A stretch of DNA of 64,000 nucleotides. It comes from Micromonospora antibiotica. GTDB lineage: Bacteria > Actinomycetota > Actinomycetes > Mycobacteriales > Micromonosporaceae. The position numbers and the translations under genes are program-made. How positions within the stretch are numbered: the stretch's first letter is position 1; every line of letters starts with the position of its first letter. Shown one piece after another: positions 8,580 to 17,833 of this stretch. The notes beneath the pieces were generated by a model. That model ran no database searches. It was not told the origin of the DNA and was given only the letters and a program-made list of their open reading frames with translations. Location: NCBI RefSeq assembly GCF_017599305.1, contig NZ_JAGFWR010000008.1:62001-126000 (forward strand), written 5' to 3'.

Positions 8580-8801
8580 GTGATCAAGAGGTTTGCGTCA
8601 ACCAGCCAGCCTGAGGTGACCCAAACCTCTTGATCACTGCAGTGGGTCAGGGCTCGCGGCGGGTGATCAAGAGGTTTCGGTCAGGAAATCGCCCTGACGT
8701 GACCCAAACCTCTTGATCGCCGCCGACGGGTGCCCGGCTCCGGTGGTGATCAAGAGGTTTGGGTCAGGAAATCCCCGGCATGACCGAAACCTCTTGATCA
8801 C
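8580..8801. repeat. Cluster of three copies of a dispersed palindromic repeat (family 1)
   Basis: The three palindromes lie at 8580-8636, 8663-8719 and 8746-8801. Each has arms reading TGATCAAGAGGTTTGSGTCA on one side and the complement on the other, around a 14-16 bp variable centre. The arms differ mainly at one or two positions near the centre. Related copies occur at 33911-33969 and 59162-59218. The block is preceded by a C-rich run (8535-8579) and followed by a G-rich run (8802-8935). There is no coding potential. The structure resembles REP/BIME-type elements; the function is unknown. Confidence 0.9.
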
Positions 8802-8935
8802 CGGGGCGGGGCGGGGCGGGGCGAGGTGGGGCGGGGCGGGCGGGAGGGGAGGGGTGCGGGGTGGGGGCGGGGGCGGGGTGGCTGTGATCAGCGGTGGGGT
8901 GGCGTGGGGGCGGGCGGGGTGGGTGGGTGGGGGGT
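8802..8935. other. G-rich low-complexity tract, potential G-quadruplex DNA
   Basis: The plus strand carries many runs of four to six G separated by one to three bases, beginning directly after the last palindrome copy. The right part of the tract encodes, on the minus strand, the Pro/Thr/His-rich tail of the MBL-fold protein. The sequence could fold into G-quadruplexes on the plus strand. That is inferred from base pattern only. Confidence 0.6.
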
Positions 8936-9733
8936 GAAGGGGGCGGTGAGGTGGGGGGTGGCCAGGAGGGTGGGGGTGGAGGTGGTGGCGAGCTGGTCGA
9001 GCAGGGTGGTGCGGGAGTCCCGGGCGGTGGTCGGGTCCGCCTCGTGGGCGTAGGCCAGCTCCGGGTCGATCAGCTGCACCACGTGCACCAGCAGGTCGCC
9101 GGTGAACAGGATCCGGTCGTCGCCGGTGTCGACCAGCACGCACTGGTGGCCGGGGGTGTGCCCGGGGGTGGGCAGCAGGCGTACCCCGGGGGTGAGGGTG
9201 GTGTCGCCGTCGACCACGCGGAGCTGGCCGGCGGCGCGCAACGGCGCGATCAGACCGGCCGGCAGTCCCGGGTTGATGCTCTCCACGGCGGCCAGTTCGG
9301 CCCGCTGGAGCAGGTAGGTCGCGTTGCGGAAGTAGGGCCGGCCCGGGGTGCCGGTCACCGCCCAGCCGATGTGGTCGCTGTGCAGGTGGGTGAGGATCAC
9401 GGTGTGTACGTCGGCCGGGTCGATGCCGGCGGCGGCCAGTTCGGCCGGCAGTCGGCCGGGGACCGGTGCCCAGCTCGCGGCGGGCGAGTCGGCTGGTCCG
9501 ATGCCGGCGTCGACCAGGGTCACCGGCCCGTCCCCGACGCGCAGCGCGAAGGCGCGGAACGGCAGCCACCAGCCGCCGTCGTCGGTGACCGAACCGGGTT
9601 CGCGCCGGTCCGCCTCGCGCCAGTGTGCGGCGGTGGCTCCGGGGAATGCCTGCGTCCGGGGCTGGAAGAACGGTCCCTCACCGTCGGTGAGGGCGGTGAC
9701 CGTGATAGACCCGAGGGTGCGGCTCAGTGGCAT
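8888..9733 (-). CDS. MBL-fold metallo-hydrolase
   Basis: A 281-residue metallo-beta-lactamase-fold hydrolase when started at the ATG at 9733 (MPLSRTLGSITVTAL). The reading frame is also open far upstream, but that part is the antisense of icd. The metal-binding motif HLHSDHIGW has His116, His118, Asp120 and His121. LLPTPGHTPGHQ supplies the third-site His, and FTGDLLVH the bridging Asp region. The overall pattern resembles lactonase-like or glyoxalase-II-like hydrolases, and the substrate cannot be told. The C-terminal 20 residues are Pro/Thr-rich and fall in the G-rich tract, so they may be a non-conserved extension. Confidence 0.88.
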   Translation of the reverse strand: MPLSRTLGSITVTALTDGEGPFFQPRTQAFPGATAAHWREADRREPGSVTDDGGWWLPFRAFALRVGDGPVTLVDAGIGPADSPAASWAPVPGRLPAELAAAGIDPADVHTVILTHLHSDHIGWAVTGTPGRPYFRNATYLLQRAELAAVESINPGLPAGLIAPLRAAGQLRVVDGDTTLTPGVRLLPTPGHTPGHQCVLVDTGDDRILFTGDLLVHVVQLIDPELAYAHEADPTTARDSRTTLLDQLATTSTPTLLATPHLTAPFTPHPPTPPAPTPPHR

Positions 9734-9829
9734 CCGGTGATGGTGCCAGGGTCCGCCCCGGCCCACGCGGTGATTTTGGCCGTCCGGGGCCGCCGGGTCG
9801 AGGCCGGCTCGGTGCCGTGAACCGGTTTC

Positions 9830-9845
9830 CAGTACGCTCGTACTG
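9830..9845. promoter_or_regulatory. Perfect dyad CAGTACG/CGTACTG upstream of icd
   Basis: Arms of 7 bp (9830-9836 and 9839-9845) around CT lie about 36 bp before the icd start. The dyad contains a -10-like TACGCT (9833-9838). A regulator bound here would cover the presumed promoter. The role is inferred from position. Confidence 0.4.
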
Positions 9846-9880
9846 CTTGAGCACGTGTCCCCCGAGAGGAGCGCCGGCCG

Positions 9881-11098
9881 ATGGCGAAGATCAAGGTAAA
9901 CAACCCGGTCGTAGAGCTCGACGGCGACGAGATGACCCGGATCATCTGGAAGCAGATCCGGGAGCAGCTGATCCTGCCCTACCTCGACGTCGACCTGCAC
10001 TACTACGACCTGTCGATCCAGCACCGGGACGCCACCGACGACCAGGTGACCATCGACGCCGCGAACGCCATCAAGGAGCACGGCGTCGGCGTCAAGTGCG
10101 CCACCATCACCCCGGACGAGGCCCGGGTGGAGGAGTTCGGCCTCAAGAAGATGTGGCGGTCGCCGAACGGCACCATCCGTAACATTCTCGGCGGCGTGGT
10201 CTTCCGCGAGCCGATCATCATGTCGAACGTGCCCCGGCTGGTCCCCGGCTGGACCAAGCCGATCATCATCGGCCGGCACGCCCACGGCGACCAGTACAAG
10301 GCCACCGACTTCGTGGTCCCCGGCCCGGGCACGGTGACCATCACCTACACCCCGGCCGACGGCGGCACCCCGATGGAGATGGAGGTCGCCAACTTCCCCG
10401 GCGGCGGCATCGCCATGGGCATGTACAACTACGACGAGTCGATCCGGGACTTCGCCCGCGCCTCGTTCCGGTACGGCCTGGACCGGGGCTACCCGGTCTA
10501 CCTGTCCACCAAGAACACCATCCTCAAGGCGTACGACGGCCGGTTCAAGGACCTCTTCGCCGAGGTGTTCGAGAACGAGTTCAAGGACGAGTTCGCCGCC
10601 GCCGGCATCACCTACGAGCACCGGCTCATCGACGACATGGTCGCCGCCGCGCTCAAGTGGGAGGGCGGCTACGTCTGGGCCTGCAAGAACTACGACGGTG
10701 ACGTGCAGTCCGACACCGTCGCGCAGGGCTTCGGCTCGCTCGGCCTGATGACCTCCGTGCTGCTCTCCCCGGACGGTCGTACCGTCGAGGCGGAGGCCGC
10801 GCACGGCACGGTCACCCGGCACTACCGGCAGTACCAGAAGGGCGAGAAGACCTCGACCAACCCGATCGCCTCGATCTACGCCTGGACCCGGGGCCTGGCC
10901 CACCGGGGCAAGCTGGACGGCACCCCGGCGGTCACCGAGTTCGCCGACACCCTGGAGCAGGTCATCGTCGACACCGTCGAGTCCGGCCAGATGACCAAGG
11001 ACCTCGCGCTGCTCATCTCGCGCGACGCCCCGTGGCAGAGCACCGACGAGTTCATGAACACCCTCGACGAGAACCTGGCGCGCAGGCTCAGCGCCTGA
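9881..11098 (+). CDS. icd: NADP-dependent isocitrate dehydrogenase, eukaryote-type homodimer
   Basis: A 405-residue TCA-cycle enzyme that converts isocitrate to 2-oxoglutarate with NADPH production. Family signatures are visible along the chain: VELDGDEMTRIIWK near the N-terminus, ATITPDEARVEEFGLKKMW, the substrate-site segment SPNGTIRNILGG, YDGRFKDLF, the metal-binding DDMVA region, and the NADP site EAAHGTVTRHY. This is the subgroup shared with eukaryotic IDH and mycobacterial ICD-1, not the monomeric enzyme of about 740 residues found in many actinomycetes. GAGAGGAG precedes the ATG. A long hairpin follows the stop. Confidence 0.97.
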   Translation: MAKIKVNNPVVELDGDEMTRIIWKQIREQLILPYLDVDLHYYDLSIQHRDATDDQVTIDAANAIKEHGVGVKCATITPDEARVEEFGLKKMWRSPNGTIRNILGGVVFREPIIMSNVPRLVPGWTKPIIIGRHAHGDQYKATDFVVPGPGTVTITYTPADGGTPMEMEVANFPGGGIAMGMYNYDESIRDFARASFRYGLDRGYPVYLSTKNTILKAYDGRFKDLFAEVFENEFKDEFAAAGITYEHRLIDDMVAAALKWEGGYVWACKNYDGDVQSDTVAQGFGSLGLMTSVLLSPDGRTVEAEAAHGTVTRHYRQYQKGEKTSTNPIASIYAWTRGLAHRGKLDGTPAVTEFADTLEQVIVDTVESGQMTKDLALLISRDAPWQSTDEFMNTLDENLARRLSA

Positions 11099-11113
11099 TC
11101 CTCGCCCGTACCC

Positions 11114-11148
11114 ACGGAACCCGTCGGCGGACCGCCGACGGGTTCCGT
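11114..11148 (+). terminator. 17-bp-arm hairpin terminator after icd
   Basis: ACGGAACCCGTCGGCGG (11114-11130) pairs exactly with 11132-11148, leaving only one base between the arms, so in RNA the central pairs would open to form the loop. It lies 16 bp after the icd stop. Confidence 0.82.
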
Positions 11149-11502
11149 CGTCTGCGGCCAGGCGGCGCGCACCGCCGGCACCGGTACGCCAGAAGGTCGG
11201 CAGCACCGGCAGCACAGCACCGGCCCCGGCGGCCCCGGCGGTCGGCGGCCCCGGCGGTCGGCGGCCCCGGCGGCACCGGCACTGGCACCGGCCCCGGCAG
11301 CACCGGTCCCGGCGGCCTGCGGTCGGGGGCACCGGCGGTGCCACCCGTCCGGGTGACGGCGGCGTCACCGGTCGGGGAAGAGGTCGTTGAGCCGGGTGGA
11401 CGTGGTGCCAGTCGCGTCCAGGGAGCACGTCGGTCACCGCACGGCACCAGTGCCGATCGACAAGCCTCCCGGGCTGTCGAGCACAGCCAGCCGTCCCTTC
11501 CC
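11149..11502. repeat. Intergenic region with 16-bp tandem repeats
   Basis: No gene is seen. The unit GGCCCCGGCGGTCGGC occurs at 11231-11246 and 11247-11262, with a third partial copy to about 11277, embedded in a longer CACCGG/CCCCGG-rich tract (11165-11330). It lies between two convergent transcription units, icd and galT. Confidence 0.6.
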
Positions 11503-11531
11503 CGCGGGGGGCCCGTCCCGGGCCCCCCGCG
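11503..11531 (-). terminator. Hairpin terminator after galT
   Basis: CGCGGGGGGCCCG (11503-11515) pairs with 11519-11531, about 40 bp downstream of the galT stop on the minus strand. It closes the deoR-galT unit. Confidence 0.75.
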
Positions 11532-11571
11532 TCCTGCTCTGCGGGGTCGTCCGGCGGGCAGGGGTGCGGGG

Positions 11572-12644
<1,073 letters not shown>

Positions 12645-12648
<4 letters not shown>

Positions 12649-13451
12649 CGCGTCGTCTCCTGCCCGGTCGCCCGGCCCGTGCCTGTCACGATCACCAGCT
12701 CGCCCACCTTCTCGTCGATCACCCGGCGCGCTTCGGGGGCCAACCGGTCGTCGCTGACCAGCACGTCGGCGGCGCCCAGGCCGACGATGGAGGAGATGCC
12801 CACGGTGCCCCACTTGGTGTGGTCGGCGAGGACGACCAGCCGGTCGGCGGCCTCCACCAGGGCCCGGTCGGTCTCCGCCTCCATCAGGTTGGGGGTGGTG
12901 AAACCGGCCCGCTCGGTGATCCCGTGTACGCCGAGGAAGAGCAGGTCCAGGTGCAGCGACCGGATGGCCTCCACGGCCAGCGGGCCGACCAGCGCGTCGG
13001 ACGGGGTGCGTACCCCGCCGGTCAGCACCACGGTCTGGTCGGGGCGGCCGGCGGTGTGCAGGATCTCGGCCACCGGCAGCGAGTTGGTCACCACGGTCAG
13101 CCCGGCGACGTCGACCAGGCGGCGGGCCAGCTCGGCGGTGGTGGTGCCGGCGGAGAGGGCGATCGCCGCACCGGGCCGGACCAGTTCGGCCGCGTGACCG
13201 GCGATGGCGGCCTTCTCGGCGGACTGCCGGACGGACTTGGCGTGGAAGCCCGGTTCGTCGGTTGAGCCGGGGCCGGTGGTGGTGGCCCCGCCGTGCACCT
13301 TGGCCAGCAGCCCCTGGTCGTGCAGGGTGTCCAGGTCGCGCCGGATGGTCATGTCGGAGACACCGAACTCGGCGGCCAGCTCGGTGACCCGTACGCCACC
13401 GGCGGTCCGGACCCGGTCGAGGATCGTCGCCTGTCGCTGCCGTGCCAGCAT
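12645..13451 (-). CDS. DeoR-family transcriptional regulator of galT
   Basis: A 268-residue repressor from the ATG at 13451 (MLARQRQATILDRVRTAGGV), which has GGGGAGG 8 nt upstream. A TTG 15 codons further up would also be in frame but lacks a site and overlaps the operator. The N-terminal DeoR winged-helix has VTELAAEFGVSDMTIRRDLD as its recognition region, followed by the HGGA hinge. The DeoRC sugar-phosphate sensor domain follows (SAGTTTAELARRL, GGVRTPSDALVGPLA, FLGVHGI). Coupling to galT suggests it senses a galactose-pathway phosphate ester. It is probably autoregulated through the dyad at 13489-13510. Confidence 0.92.
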
Positions 13452-13488
13452 CCGCCGTACCTCCCCGCATACCTGCACGCGCTCAAAC

Positions 13489-13510
13489 GTGTTCAAACAA
13501 GATTGAACAC
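13489..13510. promoter_or_regulatory. Probable DeoR-family operator (autoregulation)
   Basis: The perfect inverted repeat GTGTTCAA / TTGAACAC (13489-13496 and 13503-13510) surrounds a 6-bp spacer, about 38 bp before the deoR start. A further TCAAAC half-site lies at 13483-13488. DeoR-family repressors commonly use such dyads in their own promoters; binding is inferred. Confidence 0.6.
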
Positions 13511-13550
13511 TAGCGCGCAGCAGGCAGCGGCGGAAGTGGAACCCCCGAGG

Positions 13551-15080
13551 TCAGGCGGACGGCAGGCGCGGCTCCACCCAGCCGGTCTCGGTGAGGTGGT
13601 TCATCACCGCCTGCACCGCCTCCTCGATGCTCTGGCCGGTGGTGTCGACCACCAGATCGGCATCGGTCGGCGTCTCGTACGGGTCGTCGATGCCGGTCAT
13701 CCCGGTGAGCAGGCCGGCCCGGGCGCGGGCGTACAGCCCCTTGCGGTCGCGCTGCTCACAGACCTCCAACGGGGTGGCCACGTGCACCAGCAGGAACCCC
13801 GCCCCGGCGGACCGGGCCATCTCCCGCACGGCGGCCCGCGCCTGGGCGTACGGGGCGATCGGGCAGCAGATGCCCACCCCCCGGTGCCTGGCGATCTCGG
13901 CCGCCACCCAGCCGATCCGCCGGACGTTGGCGTCCCGGTCGGCCCGGCTGAAGGTCAACCCGGCCGACAACTCCCGGCGCACCACGTCGCCGTCGAGCAG
14001 GGTGATCGTGCGCTCGCCCTGCTCACGGAGCAGATCGGCGAGCCCCCGGGCGATGGTGGACTTGCCGGAACCGGAGAGCCCGGTCAGGAAGACCACCAGC
14101 CCCCGGTGCCGGCGCGGCGGGCGGGCCCGGGCGAGCTCCTTGGCCACCGCCGGCGGGGTGTGCCACTCGGGCAGCGGGAACCCCCGGTCGAGCAGGTCGT
14201 CGATCTCCGCCTCGCTCAGCGCCAGCTTGCGGTTACGCGGGGGGATGTCGTCCCGCCAGCGCCACTGGCCGTCCCGGCTGTCGTAGGCCAGCTCGCGGGG
14301 GACCAGCACCCGCAGCCCCGCCCCGGAGAGCATGGCGCCGGTGGAGAGGAGGTGGGTCACCCCGTACGCGGCGGAGATCCTCGCCCGCAACAGGGCGTCG
14401 CTGATCTCGTCGGCGCGGCGGGGCAGCGGCACCGCGACCAGGGTCGCCGGGGGCATCCGGTCCCGGGCGGCGAAAACGCTGCGGACCAGGGCCTCGGTGG
14501 GCAGCCCACCCGCGCCGTCCTCGCCGACCGGGATCATCACCAGCAGGTGCGCGCCGAGGGTACGGGCGGCGTGCGCGATCTGCGCCAGCTGCGGCCGGTG
14601 CAGCGGCCGGTCGGCGATCACCCCGAGCACCCGTCCCGGGGGCAGCAGCGGTCGGATCTCCTCCGGACCCCGGCGCAGCCGCTGGAACGGGCCGTGCCCG
14701 CCGTCGCCGAGCCGGCGGACGGGGCCGCCCAGCCCGGCCACACCCTCGCGGACCGGCCAGACGTCGGTCACCTCAAGGGCCGCCACCGGGGCACCCTCGC
14801 CGTCGGTGAGCACCAGCGTCCGCCGGCCCGGGTCGGCCTGGTCCAGCCCGTCGGCGACGGCGGTGGGCACCTGGAGGGTCACCGGGACCGGCCAGGCGGT
14901 GCCGTCGGCCAGCCGACCGCGACGCTGCAGCGAGGCCAGGTCGGCGCGGGTCATGAAGCCGGCCAGCGGGGTGTACGCCCCGCTCAGCAGCAACTCCAGA
15001 TCGGCCAGCTCACCGGGGCGCGGCGCGTACGCGGGGGCATCCCGCAGCACGTCCTCGGGCAGCACTGAACCGTTGCTCAT
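13551..15080 (-). CDS. cysC: APS kinase fused to a degenerate ATP-sulfurylase domain
   Basis: A 509-residue protein. Residues 1-160 match the PUA-like N-domain of ATP sulfurylase (LLLSGAYTPLAGFM, LADGTAWPVPVTL). Residues 160-300 are the sulfurylase catalytic fold, but the nucleotide-binding motifs are lost: QxRN is replaced by IADR, and the HxxH pair reads HRPQ. Residues from about 325 are an intact APS kinase with P-loop GLSGSGKST (334-342), LLDGDVVRRELSAGL and DRDANVRRIGWV, and the lid segment KGLYARARAG. It should phosphorylate adenylylsulfate to PAPS, with the N-terminal part structural or regulatory. No cysDN or other sulfate gene is adjacent. GalT-side and upstream genes are unrelated. 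Confidence 0.88.
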   Translation of the reverse strand: MSNGSVLPEDVLRDAPAYAPRPGELADLELLLSGAYTPLAGFMTRADLASLQRRGRLADGTAWPVPVTLQVPTAVADGLDQADPGRRTLVLTDGEGAPVAALEVTDVWPVREGVAGLGGPVRRLGDGGHGPFQRLRRGPEEIRPLLPPGRVLGVIADRPLHRPQLAQIAHAARTLGAHLLVMIPVGEDGAGGLPTEALVRSVFAARDRMPPATLVAVPLPRRADEISDALLRARISAAYGVTHLLSTGAMLSGAGLRVLVPRELAYDSRDGQWRWRDDIPPRNRKLALSEAEIDDLLDRGFPLPEWHTPPAVAKELARARPPRRHRGLVVFLTGLSGSGKSTIARGLADLLREQGERTITLLDGDVVRRELSAGLTFSRADRDANVRRIGWVAAEIARHRGVGICCPIAPYAQARAAVREMARSAGAGFLLVHVATPLEVCEQRDRKGLYARARAGLLTGMTGIDDPYETPTDADLVVDTTGQSIEEAVQAVMNHLTETGWVEPRLPSA

Positions 15081-15207
15081 CCGTACCCCTCACTCGCTGG
15101 CCGGATCACAGTTTCTCAGTCGGCCGGCGATCGGTCGAGAGCGCCACTCCACTGCCGACCCGGAAGTGGATCAACGGGGGAGGGTGTCGACCGGTCGATG
15201 AGCGAGG

Positions 15208-15834
15208 TCAACCCACCGGAACCAGGGGTGCGGCACCGAACGAGACGGCGAATCTCTGACACCAGATCGCGACACTCGTCAGCCCGGCGGGGTCGGTGCC
15301 GGACGGGATGGCGTACGCCTGGTCGCCCTTGTTGCCCTTGAGTCGGCCCAGCTCCACCCGGCGGCCGTCGTCGAACACGCCCCAGCCGGCCCGGCCGGTG
15401 CGGACCGGCTGGTCGGTCAGCCAGACCTTCAGGTCGGGGCCGTTGGAGGTGTCCAACCCGACCAGTTCCAGCCGGTGCCCCCCGTCTGCGGTACGGACGA
15501 TCCGGGCGGTGCCCGAGGTGTCGTGTTCATGACTGACGAACTCTCCCCGGCTGACCACCACCGGCCGGGTGCTGGTGGGGCTACCGGCGGGGGTGCCGGT
15601 GGCCGGGGTGGTCGGCGTGGTCCCGGCGGGGGTGGTCCCGGTGGGCGTGCCGCCGGGGGCGTCGGTCGGGGTGGTGCCGGCCGGGGCGGCGTCCACCTCG
15701 GAGAGCTGTTCGTCGACCTGGTTGTCGGTCACCACCTTCCAGGGTTGGAACCAGTACAGGCCGAAGGCGGCCCCGACACCGAGAACGGCGACGGCGACCC
15801 AGGTCAGCGGGGCACGGAACAGACGACGGGACAT
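15208..15834 (-). CDS. Membrane-anchored DM13-domain protein
   Basis: A 208-residue protein from the ATG at 15834 (MSRRLFRAPLTWVAVAVLG). There is one N-terminal membrane helix (about 9-27), then the FQPWKVVTDNQVDEQLSE segment. A Thr/Pro/Gly linker of about 40 residues is built on GTTP-like repeats, and a C-terminal DM13 domain follows with GLDTSNGPDLKVWLTDQP and the terminal cysteine in VAIWCQRFAVSFG. DM13 domains are proposed to have a redox or electron-transfer role. The conserved Cys here is visible, but the function is inference. It appears to be a single-gene unit. Confidence 0.85.
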   Translation of the reverse strand: MSRRLFRAPLTWVAVAVLGVGAAFGLYWFQPWKVVTDNQVDEQLSEVDAAPAGTTPTDAPGGTPTGTTPAGTTPTTPATGTPAGSPTSTRPVVVSRGEFVSHEHDTSGTARIVRTADGGHRLELVGLDTSNGPDLKVWLTDQPVRTGRAGWGVFDDGRRVELGRLKGNKGDQAYAIPSGTDPAGLTSVAIWCQRFAVSFGAAPLVPVG

Positions 15835-16029
15835 GCTGCCCAGTCTCTCCGGACCACGGCGGCCCGGCACCGCCCAGCGCCGTTACGAAAGCCTTACCGC
15901 CCCGGCGTGCGGACAGCGCCCCGGCCGTGCGGACGGCGGCTCGGCCGGCCGAGGCCGGGGCGCAGGTCGGGGCAGGGAATCAGGGGCGACCCCGGGCGAT
16001 TCCGGATACCCGCCAGGGTGCCGCCTCCC

Positions 16030-16035
16030 TAGGCT
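16030..16035 (+). promoter_or_regulatory. -10 element TAGGCT for a leaderless transcript
   Basis: TAGGCT fits TANNNT and ends 6 nt before the GTG of the ABC exporter operon. There is no Shine-Dalgarno. Transcription would start at or next to the start codon. Confidence 0.45.
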
Positions 16036-16041
16036 GGCGGC

Positions 16042-16956
16042 GTGACACTGATCGCGACCGAGTCGCTGACCAAGACGTACGGGGGCCGGGTCACCGCGTT
16101 GACCGACCTCACCGTCGCGGTCGAGCCGGGGATCATCGGGCTGGTCGGCGCCAACGGCGCCGGCAAGTCGACCCTGATAAAGATCCTGCTGGGCCTGCTC
16201 CCGCCGACCAGCGGGCGGGTCTCCGTGCTCGACCTCGACCCCACCACCGACCCGGCGGCGGTCCGCGCCCGGGTCGGCTACATGCCGGAGCACGAGGCGC
16301 TCCCACCCGACCTGTCCGCCGCCGAACTCGTCACCCACCTCGGGCGGATGAGCGGCCTGCCCCGGACGGTGGCCCGCGAGCGCGCCTCCGAGACGCTGCG
16401 GCACGTCGGCCTCTACGAGGAGCGGTACCGGCCGGTCGGCGGCTACTCCACCGGGATGAAGCAGCGGGTCAAGCTCGCCCAGGCCCTGGTGCACGACCCG
16501 GACCTGCTGCTGCTCGACGAGCCCACCAACGGCCTCGACCCGGCCGGCCGGGACGCCATGCTCGCCCTGGTCCACCGGATCGGCACCGAGTTCGGCATCT
16601 CCGTGCTGGTCTGCTCGCACCTGCTCGGCGAGGTGGAGCGGATCTGCGACACCCTGATCGCCATCGACGGTGGGCGGCTCCTGCGCGCCGACCGGATCGA
16701 CGCGATGACCTCGGCCACCGACCTGCTCGCCGTCGAGGTCAGCGAGGGCACCGACCAGCTGGCCGGCCGGCTCGCCGCGCTCGACCTGCCGGTGACCCGC
16801 GACGGCCGGATGCTGCTCGTCCCGCTGGTCGACGAGCGTACCTACGACCTGATCCTCGGCGTGGTCGCCGAGCTGGACCTGCCGCTGCACCGGCTGGACC
16901 AGCGCCGGCACCGGGTGGCCGAACTCTTCGCCCCGAGGGAGCCCAGCAATGCCTGA
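16042..16956 (+). CDS. ABC exporter ATP-binding protein 1
   Basis: A 304-residue ATPase of the CcmA/NatA-like ABC-2 exporter type: Walker A GANGAGKST, Q-loop near VGYMPEHEALPP, signature YSTGMKQRVKLA, Walker B LLLLDEPTNGLDP, H-loop VCSHLLGEVE. It is the first gene of four that overlap or abut (16042-19490). The start is a GTG with no ribosome-binding site but with TAGGCT 6 nt upstream, so probably leaderless. The 3' end overlaps the permease gene by 8 bp. The transported substrate is unknown. Confidence 0.93.
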   Translation: MTLIATESLTKTYGGRVTALTDLTVAVEPGIIGLVGANGAGKSTLIKILLGLLPPTSGRVSVLDLDPTTDPAAVRARVGYMPEHEALPPDLSAAELVTHLGRMSGLPRTVARERASETLRHVGLYEERYRPVGGYSTGMKQRVKLAQALVHDPDLLLLDEPTNGLDPAGRDAMLALVHRIGTEFGISVLVCSHLLGEVERICDTLIAIDGGRLLRADRIDAMTSATDLLAVEVSEGTDQLAGRLAALDLPVTRDGRMLLVPLVDERTYDLILGVVAELDLPLHRLDQRRHRVAELFAPREPSNA

Positions 16957-17833
16957 GCCGACCGGCGTCATCCACGACATCGGCTACCAGCGGTACACCG
17001 GCCCGAGGCTGGGCCGCCGGCACGTCTTCGGCGCGCTCTACGGGCACGGCCTGCGGACCGTCTTCGGGTTGGGCCGCAGCGCCAAGGCCAAGATCTTCCC
17101 CTGGCTGGTCGTCGGCATCGTGACCGTGGTGGCCGCCGGCGTCACCGCCGTCCGCAGCCAGCTCGGCCAGGTGGTGATGACGTACGCCCAGTTCGCCGAC
17201 GCGATGAGCTGGCTGGTCATCTTCTTCGTCGCGGTGGCCGCCCCCGAGCTGGTCTCCCGGGACCTGCGCAGCGGCGTGCTCCCGCTCTACTTCTCCCGGC
17301 CGCTGCCGCGCGACGACTACGCGCTGGCCAAGCTGCTGTCCCTGGTCAGTGCGATCTGGCTGCTGTTGGGCGGGCCGCAGCTGGTGATGTTCCTGGGGGC
17401 GGCGTTCACCACCCCCGACGGCCTGCGCGGGACCTGGAACGAGCTGCTGGACCTGCTGCCCGGGTTGCTCTACGCCGGGCTGTGGGCGGTGGTCTTCGCC
17501 GCGATCGGTCTGCTGGTCGCCTCGCTCACCGGCAAGCGGGCGTTCGCCGCCGGTGGGATCGTGGCGGTCTTCCTGATGACCACCCCGGTCGTCGGCGTGC
17601 TGTCGATCCTGCCGTCCCGCGCGGTCAACGAGCTGGCCTACCTCGCCTCGCCGTCGACGCTGGTCGGCGGGGTGGGCACCTGGGCGCTCGGCGACCTGCT
17701 GGTGCCCGCCGACCAGGGCGGTGGAATCCCGATCGGCAGCTTCGGCCCGGTCTACGCGATCGTCGCCGTGCTGCTGGTCTCCGCCTGCACCGCCCTGCTG
17801 CTGCTGCGATACCGGAAGGTGGCCGCCCGATGA
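16949..17833 (+). CDS. ABC-2 type transporter permease 1
   Basis: A 294-residue membrane protein. After an N-terminal IHDIGYQRYTGPRLGRRH segment typical of these permeases come about six hydrophobic helices, with the cytoplasmic segment RDLRSGVLPLYFSRPLPRDDY between them. It would form the channel with the ATPase encoded just upstream, or with the second ATPase. Start and stop overlap the neighbouring genes (8 bp upstream, ATGA downstream), showing a translationally coupled operon. Confidence 0.92.
   Translation: MPEPTGVIHDIGYQRYTGPRLGRRHVFGALYGHGLRTVFGLGRSAKAKIFPWLVVGIVTVVAAGVTAVRSQLGQVVMTYAQFADAMSWLVIFFVAVAAPELVSRDLRSGVLPLYFSRPLPRDDYALAKLLSLVSAIWLLLGGPQLVMFLGAAFTTPDGLRGTWNELLDLLPGLLYAGLWAVVFAAIGLLVASLTGKRAFAAGGIVAVFLMTTPVVGVLSILPSRAVNELAYLASPSTLVGGVGTWALGDLLVPADQGGGIPIGSFGPVYAIVAVLLVSACTALLLLRYRKVAAR

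Noticed and set aside
8580..8801. The palindrome cluster as a CRISPR array
   Set aside because: The units are palindromes with 14-16 bp variable centres and irregular spacing. There are no 30-40 bp spacers and no cas genes.
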